Positions 58,083 through 64,000 of a stretch of DNA of 64,000 bases are shown piece after piece; position 1 is the first letter of the stretch, and each line of letters begins with the position of its first letter. The notes beneath the pieces are model-generated. The model was not told the origin of the DNA, made no database searches, and was given only the letters and a program-made list of their open reading frames with translations. Both the position numbers and the translations under genes were made by a program. This stretch comes from DASXBA01 sp036406475 (GTDB lineage: Bacteria > Actinomycetota > Thermoleophilia > Solirubrobacterales > Thermoleophilaceae). The stretch spans positions 16,870 to 80,869 of the forward strand of contig DASXBA010000007.1 in the NCBI GenBank assembly GCA_036406475.1, written 5' to 3'.

Positions 58083-59348
58083 CTACTTCAAGAATCCCTC
58101 GTAGTTCCGCATCATCAGCTGGGCCTCGAGCTGCTTCATCGTGTCGAGCGCCACGCCCACCACGATCAGCAGCGAGGTGCCGCCGAAGAAGAAGTTGGCG
58201 CTCGTCTGGTTGATGAGGATGGTCGGCAGCGCCGCCACCGCGGCCAGGTAGAGAGCCCCTGGGAATGTGAGCCGCGCCAGGATGCGGTCGAGGAACTCCG
58301 CAGTCGGTCTTCCAGGCCTCACCCCCGGGATGAAGCCTCCGTACTTCTTGAGGTTGTCGGCCTGCTCGACGGGGTTGAAGGTGACCGCCGTGTAGAAGTA
58401 GGTGAACAGGATGATGAAGACCGACTCGCCGATCACGTAGGGCGCGTTGCCGGGGTTGAAGAAGGCCGAGAGGTCACGCGCCCAGCCCGTGTGGAGGAGC
58501 TCACCGACCGTGGGCGGGAAGGCCATCAGCGACGCCGCGAAGATCACGGGGATGACGCCCGCCATGTTCACCCGCAGCGGCAGGTAGGTCGAGCCGCCGC
58601 CGGCCATCTTCCGGCCCACCACACGCTTGGCGTATTGCACGGGGATCCGCCGCTGGCCCTCCTGCATGAAGACGACGAACGCCACCACCGCCAACGCGAC
58701 GAACGGCATCATCACCTTGAAGACCTGGTCGGGGTTGTTCCACCACGACGAGATGCCGTTCGGGATCCGCGACGCGATCGAGGCGAAGATCATCAGCGAG
58801 ATGCCGTTGCCGATCCCGCGCTGGGTGATCAGCTCCCCGAACCACATCAAGAGCACGCAGCCGGCGGTCAGCGTCGTGACGATCACGAAGACACGCCCGA
58901 AGGTGAAGTCCTTGACCACGTCCTCGCTCCCGCTCGAGAAGGTGCGGAACAGGAAGACGTAGCCGATCGACTGGCCGAAGGCGAGCGCGACGGTCAGGTA
59001 GCGCGTGTACTGGGTGATCTTCTCCTGGCCGACCTCGCCCTCCTTGCGGAGCTTGTCGAGCGACGGCACCACGACCTGGAGCAGCTGGAGCATGATCGAG
59101 GCCGTGATGTAGGGCATGATCCCGAGCGCGAAGATCGCGAAGCGGGACAGCCCGCCGCCCGAGAACAAGTTCAGGAAGCCGAGGATGTTCGAGCCCGAGA
59201 ACTTGCTGATGTCCTTGACGGCATCGACGTTGATGCTCGGCGCCGGGATGTAGGCGCCGATCCGGTACAGGGCGAGCATCGCGGCCGTGAAGGCCAGCTT
59301 CTTCCTGATCTCGGGAACCCGCAGGGAGTTCAGGAAGGTGCTGATCAT
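58083..59348 (-). CDS. secY: Preprotein translocase subunit SecY
   Basis: 421 residues with ten membrane helices. Forms the protein-conducting channel with SecE and SecG. IPAPSINVDAV, SGGGLSRFAIFALGIMPYITASI, and the C-terminal GALYLAAVAALPTIL and FGGTSLLIVVGVALDTMKQLEAQL fit the family (landmarks). It follows rplO by 4 bases. Confidence 0.98.
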   Translation of the reverse strand: MISTFLNSLRVPEIRKKLAFTAAMLALYRIGAYIPAPSINVDAVKDISKFSGSNILGFLNLFSGGGLSRFAIFALGIMPYITASIMLQLLQVVVPSLDKLRKEGEVGQEKITQYTRYLTVALAFGQSIGYVFLFRTFSSGSEDVVKDFTFGRVFVIVTTLTAGCVLLMWFGELITQRGIGNGISLMIFASIASRIPNGISSWWNNPDQVFKVMMPFVALAVVAFVVFMQEGQRRIPVQYAKRVVGRKMAGGGSTYLPLRVNMAGVIPVIFAASLMAFPPTVGELLHTGWARDLSAFFNPGNAPYVIGESVFIILFTYFYTAVTFNPVEQADNLKKYGGFIPGVRPGRPTAEFLDRILARLTFPGALYLAAVAALPTILINQTSANFFFGGTSLLIVVGVALDTMKQLEAQLMMRNYEGFLK

Positions 59349-59352
59349 CCGC

Positions 59353-59841
59353 CTACGCCTCTATCACCTGGCAGGAACCGCCGGCAGCCTCGATCTTCTC
59401 GCGCGCAGTCTTCGAGAAGGCGTGGGCGTGGACGGTCAGCGCCTTGGAGATCTCGCCCTGGCCGAGGACCTTGACCGGGATCGCCTTGCGGGTGGCGAGG
59501 CCCTTCTCGCGGAGCGAGTCGGGCGTGACCTCGGCGCCCTTGTCGAAGCGCGCCTCGAGGTCGCGGAGGTTGACCGGCTGGGTCCTGGTCCGGAATTTCT
59601 CGAACGGCATCGAGGTCTTCTTGGTCGGACCGCGCAGCTTGCGCATCCGCATGTGGAGGGGGTTTTGGCCACCCTCGAAATTGATCCGCTTCTTGGCGCC
59701 GGAGCGCGCGCCGAGGCCCTTGTGGCCGCGGCCGGAGGTCTTGCCCACGCCGGAGCCCTCGCCGCGGCCGACCCGCTTGCGCTGCTTGCGCGAGCCCGGG
59801 GCGGGCGCGAGGTTGTGGAGGCCGATCCGCTCGTCAGCCAT
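59353..59841 (-). CDS. rplO: 50S ribosomal protein L15
   Basis: 162 residues. Late assembly protein of the large subunit. LHNLAPAPGSRKQRKRVGRGEGSGVGKTSGRGHKG and FEGGQNPLHMRMRKLRG are typical (landmarks). Slightly longer than the usual 145-150 residues. Its start overlaps rpmD by 8 bases. Confidence 0.98.
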   Translation of the reverse strand: MADERIGLHNLAPAPGSRKQRKRVGRGEGSGVGKTSGRGHKGLGARSGAKKRINFEGGQNPLHMRMRKLRGPTKKTSMPFEKFRTRTQPVNLRDLEARFDKGAEVTPDSLREKGLATRKAIPVKVLGQGEISKALTVHAHAFSKTAREKIEAAGGSCQVIEA

Positions 59842-60018
59842 CGTCGACCTCGATCAGGTGCTCGACCGAGCGGACGAGCCCGCGGACAGTCGGGTTGTCG
59901 GCGGGCCGCTCGGAGGACTTGCCGATCCGGCCGAGGCCGAGCGTCTTGAGCGACTCGCGCGTCTTGCGGCTCGAGCCGTTGGCGGATTTGACCTGCTTGA
60001 GCTTCAGCGTCGCCGCCA

Positions 60019-60019
<1 letters not shown>
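59834..60019 (-). CDS. rpmD: 50S ribosomal protein L30
   Basis: 61 residues. Typical short bacterial L30 with LKQVKSANGSSRKTRESLKTLGLGRIGKS (landmark) and the ending VRGLVRSVEHLIEV. One-base overlap with rpsE. Confidence 0.97.
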
Positions 60020-60609
<590 letters not shown>

Positions 60610-60627
60610 TGTGGTTCACCGTAGCGA

Positions 60628-60981
60628 TCAAAACTTGAGTCCCCCCTCGCGTGCACCCTCGGCGAGGGCCTTGACCTTGCCGTGGTAGCGGTAGCCGCCG
60701 CGGTCGAAGATGCACTCCTCGACGCCGGCCTTCTTGCCGCGCTCGGCGATCAGCTCGCCAGCGCGCTTGGCCTGGTCCATGCTCGGCATCGACTTGAGCT
60801 CGTCCTCCGTCCAGGTGACGGCGGCGACGGTGTGTCCCGCCACGTCGTCGATCAGCTGGGCCTGGATGCCGCGGTTCGAGCGGAAGACCGACAGGCGCGG
60901 CCGATCGGTCGTGCCCTTTATCTTGGCGCGGACGCGCCGGCGCCGGCGCAGCCTGCGACGGGTGGAGGTGGTGGCGGTCAT
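60628..60981 (-). CDS. rplR: 50S ribosomal protein L18
   Basis: 117 residues. Binds 5S rRNA. RRRRVRAKIKGTTDRPRLSVFRSNRGIQAQLIDD and FDRGGYRYHGKVKALAEGARE are diagnostic (landmarks). Its start overlaps the rplF stop by 4 bases. Confidence 0.98.
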   Translation of the reverse strand: MTATTSTRRRLRRRRRVRAKIKGTTDRPRLSVFRSNRGIQAQLIDDVAGHTVAAVTWTEDELKSMPSMDQAKRAGELIAERGKKAGVEECIFDRGGYRYHGKVKALAEGAREGGLKF

Positions 60982-61511
60982 GCCCGCTTGCCGACCTTCC
61001 TGGCCACGTACTCGCCCTGGTAGCGGACGCCCTTGCCCTTGTAAGGCTCCGGCGGGCGCTGCTTGCGGACGTTGGCCGCGACCTCGCCCACGACCTGCTT
61101 CGAGATCCCGCGGACCACGACCTGGGTCGGGGCGGGCACCTCGAAGTCGATTCCCTCGGGCGCCTCGATCTCTACGGGATGCGAGTAGCCAAGGCTCATC
61201 ACGAGCTTCTTGCCCTGGAGCTGGGCGCGGTAGCCGACGCCCTGGATCTCGAGGCGCTTCTCGAAGCCTTCGGTCACGCCCTGGACCATGTTGAAGATCA
61301 GGCTGCGGGTGAGCCCGTGCAGGGCGCGATGCTCGCCGCGGTCGGTGGGCCGCGTGACGAGGATGTCGCCGTTCTCCTGCTTGACGGTCATGTCCGAGCT
61401 GACGCGCTCCTCGAGCTCGCCCTTCGGGCCCTTCACCTTGACGAGCCCGGGCTCGACGCTGACCTCGACGCCGTCGGGGACGGCGACCGGCTGCTTTCCG
61501 ATCCGGCTCAT
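60978..61511 (-). CDS. rplF: 50S ribosomal protein L6
   Basis: 177 residues. Near the factor-binding site. MSRIGKQPVAVPDGVEVSVE start and the PEPYKGKGVRYQGEYVARKVGKRA end are typical (landmarks). Lies 4 bases after rpsH. Confidence 0.98.
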   Translation of the reverse strand: MSRIGKQPVAVPDGVEVSVEPGLVKVKGPKGELEERVSSDMTVKQENGDILVTRPTDRGEHRALHGLTRSLIFNMVQGVTEGFEKRLEIQGVGYRAQLQGKKLVMSLGYSHPVEIEAPEGIDFEVPAPTQVVVRGISKQVVGEVAANVRKQRPPEPYKGKGVRYQGEYVARKVGKRA

Positions 61512-61515
61512 CGGG

Positions 61516-61911
61516 CTACCAGACCTTGGCCACCAGCTCGCCGCCCACGCGCGCCCGCCGGGCGTCGTGCCCGGTCATGATCCCGCTGGAGGTCGAGACG
61601 ATCGTCGTGCCCATGCCGCCCTGGACCTTGGGGACGGACTCCGCACCCACGTACTCGCGCCGGCCCGGCCGCGATATCCGCTCGAGGCCGTGAATGACCG
61701 AGCGGCGGTCCTCCGTGTACTTCAGGCGGACGTGCAGCTCCTGGCCCACCCGACCGGGCTCGACCGAGTAGTCCTCGACGTAGCCCTGCTCCTTGAGGAT
61801 GCGAGCGATCTCCGCCTTGAACTTGGACGAGGGCATCACGGCCTCGTCCTGGTCCGCGGTCAGCGCGTTCCGGATGCGGGTCAGGAAGTCTGCGATCGGA
61901 TCGGTCTGCAT
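61516..61911 (-). CDS. rpsH: 30S ribosomal protein S8
   Basis: 131 residues. Binds the central domain of 16S rRNA and represses the spc operon in E. coli. DPIADFLTRIRNAL and the ending GIMTGHDARRARVGGELVAKVW are typical. Lies 4 bases after the S14 gene. Confidence 0.98.
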   Translation of the reverse strand: MQTDPIADFLTRIRNALTADQDEAVMPSSKFKAEIARILKEQGYVEDYSVEPGRVGQELHVRLKYTEDRRSVIHGLERISRPGRREYVGAESVPKVQGGMGTTIVSTSSGIMTGHDARRARVGGELVAKVW

Positions 61912-61915
61912 TCGG

Positions 61916-62101
61916 CTACCAGCTCGACTTGGTCAGGCCGGGGATGTAGCCCTGGTGGGCCACCTCGCGGAGGCAGATGCGGCAGAGGCCGAACTTGCGC
62001 AGGTATGCGCGCGGCCGGCCGCAGCGCTTGCAGCGGTTGTAGTTGCGTGTCTTGAACTTTGCGGGGCGCGACTGGCGCACCTTCTGGGAAGTCTTGGCCA
62101 T
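61916..62101 (-). CDS. rpsZ: 30S ribosomal protein S14 type Z (zinc-binding)
   Basis: 61 residues. CKRC (C24, C27) and CRIC (C40, C43) form the zinc ribbon of the short S14. One-base overlap with rplE. Confidence 0.98.
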   Translation of the reverse strand: MAKTSQKVRQSRPAKFKTRNYNRCKRCGRPRAYLRKFGLCRICLREVAHQGYIPGLTKSSW

Positions 62102-62883
62102 TACTCCTCTTCGCTCTGCTCTTCGGCGGGCGCCTCGCCCTCGGCGCCCTCTTCGCCCTCTTCCTCGCGGACGGGCTTCTCGTAAGCCTCGGGGTTCTCT
62201 TCCTTGAGCTGCTCGAGGGCGGCCTGCTCGGCCTCGGCGCGCAGCCGCGCCTCCTCCTTGCGCCGCTCCTCCTCGGCATCCTCGGCCTCGGTCGAGACCT
62301 CGCCGGGAGCGCCCTCGGGGTTGAACGGCATCCCGAATTCTCGCAGCAGCGCGTAGGCCTCCTCGTCGCTCTTGGCCGAGGTGGTGATCGTCACGTCGAG
62401 GCCGCGGACCTGGTCGATCGAGTCGTAGTCGATCTCCGGGAAGATGATCTGCTCGCGGATGCCCATCGAGTAGTTGCCGCGGCCGTCGAACGAGCGGGCG
62501 TTGAGGCCGCGGAAGTCGCGGATCCGCGGGATGGCGACCGACATCAGCCTGTCGAGGAACTCGTACATGCGAGCGCGGCGCAGCGTGACCGACACGCCCA
62601 CCGGCATGCCCTCGCGCAGCTTGAAGTTTGCGATCGACTTGCGGGCGCGGCGGATGTTGGGCTTCTGGCCCGCGATCGTGGCGAGCTGCTCCTGGGCCGC
62701 CTCCAGCAGCTTGCTGTCCTGCTTCGCCTCGCCGACCCCCATGTTCAGGATGATCTTCTGGAGGCGCGGCACCTCCATCGCGCTGCCGTAGCTGAAGCGC
62801 TCGCGCAGGCTCGCGTGGATCTCCTGCTCGTAGCGCTCCTTGAGGCGCGCCGGGACATTGGGCTGTCCGTTGCCCTCAGCCAT
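62101..62883 (-). CDS. rplE: 50S ribosomal protein L5 with acidic C-terminal extension
   Basis: 260 residues from the ATG at 62883. The L5 core (5S rRNA binding, residues 1-190) is complete: LQKIILNMGVGEAKQDSK, GMPVGVSVTLRRARMYEFLDR and FPEIDYDSIDQVRGLDV (landmarks). Beyond it, about 70 residues of Glu/Ala-rich coiled-coil-like sequence follow (EEERRKEEARLRAEAEQAALEQ), ending in EEEGEEGAEGEAP. Usual L5 is about 180 residues. The start overlaps the rplX stop by 8 bases. Confidence 0.96.
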   Translation of the reverse strand: MAEGNGQPNVPARLKERYEQEIHASLRERFSYGSAMEVPRLQKIILNMGVGEAKQDSKLLEAAQEQLATIAGQKPNIRRARKSIANFKLREGMPVGVSVTLRRARMYEFLDRLMSVAIPRIRDFRGLNARSFDGRGNYSMGIREQIIFPEIDYDSIDQVRGLDVTITTSAKSDEEAYALLREFGMPFNPEGAPGEVSTEAEDAEEERRKEEARLRAEAEQAALEQLKEENPEAYEKPVREEEGEEGAEGEAPAEEQSEEE

Positions 62884-63205
62884 CGATATCCGTCCCCGAC
62901 TTCTTGGCGACCCGCACCCGACGGCCGCCTTCGCGTCTGACGCCCACACGGGTGGGGTCCCCGGACTTCGGGTCGACCAGCATCACGTTCGACACGTGGA
63001 TCGGCCCCTCGGCCTCGATGATGCCGCCGATCTCCTGGCTGCGCTGGGTGTCGCGCAGCGAGCGCGGCCTGGTGTGGCGCTTCTGGACGTTCATGCCCTC
63101 TACGTAGACACGCTGGTGCTTGGGATCGGTGCGGAGCACGCGTCCCGTCTTTCCCCGGTCCTTGCCGGACATGACCTTCACCGTGTCGTCCTTGCGAATC
63201 CTCAT
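62876..63205 (-). CDS. rplX: 50S ribosomal protein L24
   Basis: 109 residues. Assembly initiator of the large subunit. The KOW motif is VMSGKDRGKTGRVLR. Start overlaps the rplN stop by 4 bases. Confidence 0.98.
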   Translation of the reverse strand: MRIRKDDTVKVMSGKDRGKTGRVLRTDPKHQRVYVEGMNVQKRHTRPRSLRDTQRSQEIGGIIEAEGPIHVSNVMLVDPKSGDPTRVGVRREGGRRVRVAKKSGTDIDG

Positions 63206-63570
63206 AGGACCTCAGGTGCGAGCGAGACGATCCTCATGAAGTTCCGGTCGCGCAGCTCGCGGGCCACCGGGCCGAAAATGCGGGTGCCACGCGGGTTGTT
63301 CTGCGCGTCGATCAACACGGCGGCGTTCTCGTCGAAGGCGATGTAGGTGCCGTCGTCGCGCCCGAACTGCTTCTTCGTGCGGACCACCACCGCCTGCACC
63401 ACCTCGCCCTTGCGGACGCTGCCGTGCGGGATCGCCTGCTTGACCGTCGCGACGATCACGTCGCCGACGCCGGCATAGCGCCGCCGCGACCCGCCGGCCA
63501 CGCGGATGCACAGGATCTCGCGGGCGCCGGTGTTGTCGGCCACTTTGAGGCGGGATTCCTGCTGAATCAT
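63202..63570 (-). CDS. rplN: 50S ribosomal protein L14
   Basis: 122 residues. MIQQESRLKVADNTGAREILCIRV start and NPRGTRIFGPVARELRDRNFMRIVSLAPEVL end are typical (landmarks). It lies 3 bases after rpsQ. Confidence 0.98.
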   Translation of the reverse strand: MIQQESRLKVADNTGAREILCIRVAGGSRRRYAGVGDVIVATVKQAIPHGSVRKGEVVQAVVVRTKKQFGRDDGTYIAFDENAAVLIDAQNNPRGTRIFGPVARELRDRNFMRIVSLAPEVL

Positions 63571-63573
63571 GGA

Positions 63574-64000
63574 TCAGCGCGCCCTCTCCAGTACCTCGAC
63601 GAGTCGCCAGCGCTTGGTCTTGCTGAGCGGCCGGCTCTCGATCACGCGGACGGTGTCGCCGACGTGGGCGTCGTTCGACTCGTCGTGCGCGTGCAGCGTC
63701 GACGAGGTGCGGATCACCTTGCCGTACATGCGGTGCGAGCGCTGGCTCTCGATCCGAACGGTGATCGTCTTGTCGGCCCTGTCCGACACGACCACGCCCT
63801 GGCGGAGCTTGGCCTTGCCGGTGCCCTTGGGCTCGGGCGGGGTCGGCTCGGTCGCCGTCGACTGGGCCTTGCGGCGCTCGCGCGAGCGGGCGCGCCAGGC
63901 GCGCCGCTGGGCGGCCTTGCGGCGGCGTCGCTCGGTGCGCTCCTGCGCCCGCTCCTCCGCCGAGCGCTCCGGCCGCGCCTCGCCCGTGTGCTGCGAGCGC
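63574..64000 (-). CDS. rpsQ: 30S ribosomal protein S17 with Arg-rich N-terminal extension, 5' end outside window
   Basis: 141 codons plus stop are in the window. The S17 core starts near 63801 (GVVVSDRADKTITVRIE) and runs to the end (SKTKRWRLVEVLE). Upstream of it, at least 66 further in-frame codons without a stop encode a basic, low-complexity stretch (RTERRRRKAAQRRAW, RERRKAQ) and a TPPEPKGTGKAKLRQ linker. An internal GTG could serve as a start, but the long open frame and the linker argue for a true extension. It does not look like L29. Confidence 0.85.
   Translation of the reverse strand, partial: RSQHTGEARPERSAEERAQERTERRRRKAAQRRAWRARSRERRKAQSTATEPTPPEPKGTGKAKLRQGVVVSDRADKTITVRIESQRSHRMYGKVIRTSSTLHAHDESNDAHVGDTVRVIESRPLSKTKRWRLVEVLERAR

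Overview
The window looks like a chromosomal segment of a high-GC actinobacterium, most likely class Thermoleophilia (Solirubrobacterales or a relative). This placement is inferred from gene content and protein style. It shows WS/DGAT and F420-type luciferase-like enzymes, a four-cysteine S4 and a zinc-type S14, GTG/TTG starts and ATGA/GTGA stop-start overlaps. It also has secreted proteins with Arg/Lys-rich C-terminal domains of a kind I associate with this class. Gene density is very high: no stretch over 300 bases lacks a gene, and I see no prophage, transposase, CRISPR array or rRNA operon. There is one tRNA, tRNA-Pro(CGG).

Region by region: 1-9928 is lipid and carbonyl metabolism (partial WS/DGAT, SDR, thioesterase, an alcohol dehydrogenase/hydratase/aldehyde dehydrogenase operon, a thiolase) mixed with small membrane proteins of the DUF2752, DUF4234 and DUF2510 types. 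9951-13019 is a sugar-dehydrogenase-like lipoprotein facing an ECF sigma/anti-sigma pair and a cupredoxin lipoprotein. The sigma gene and the cupredoxin gene share a near-identical promoter, CGAACC-N16-CGTATWAC. 13016-20951 holds an EthA-like Baeyer-Villiger monooxygenase, a hydrolase-cyclase fusion, a seven-repeat secreted beta-propeller, tRNA-Pro, a sigma factor fused to a zinc-finger and membrane tail, and a 58-residue DNA-binding-like protein. 21009-26500 holds an acyl-CoA ligase and a HAD/TMEM175 pair bracketed by long hairpin repeats, then an aminotransferase and a MOSC protein. 26497-30360 is a tight minus-strand operon (patatin, GT2, GT4, HhH-GPD protein). 30417-41965 has a PBP4-type carboxypeptidase, the ligA/surE/truA/methyltransferase group and an S9 peptidase/esterase/F420-type group. 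41958-51699 is a mixed accessory stretch (AzlCD transporter, VOC, DHFR-like, DUF899, cupin, GNAT and FAD oxidase genes).

51820-64000 is the spc-alpha ribosomal supercluster, read on the minus strand: S17(partial)-L14-L24-L5-S14-S8-L6-L18-S5-L30-L15-SecY-[membrane protein]-Adk-Map-L36-S13-S11-S4-RpoA-L17. It ends at a 13-bp terminator hairpin. Oddities are a large polytopic membrane protein between secY and adk, no infA between map and rpmJ, a basic N-terminal extension on S17 and an acidic C-terminal extension on L5.

Novelty candidates, in my order: the two-promoter ECF regulon, the two families of dispersed hairpin elements, the sigma/zinc-finger/membrane fusion, the patatin-GT2-GT4-HhH operon, and the altered ribosomal cluster. 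I see no complete defence or secretion system.
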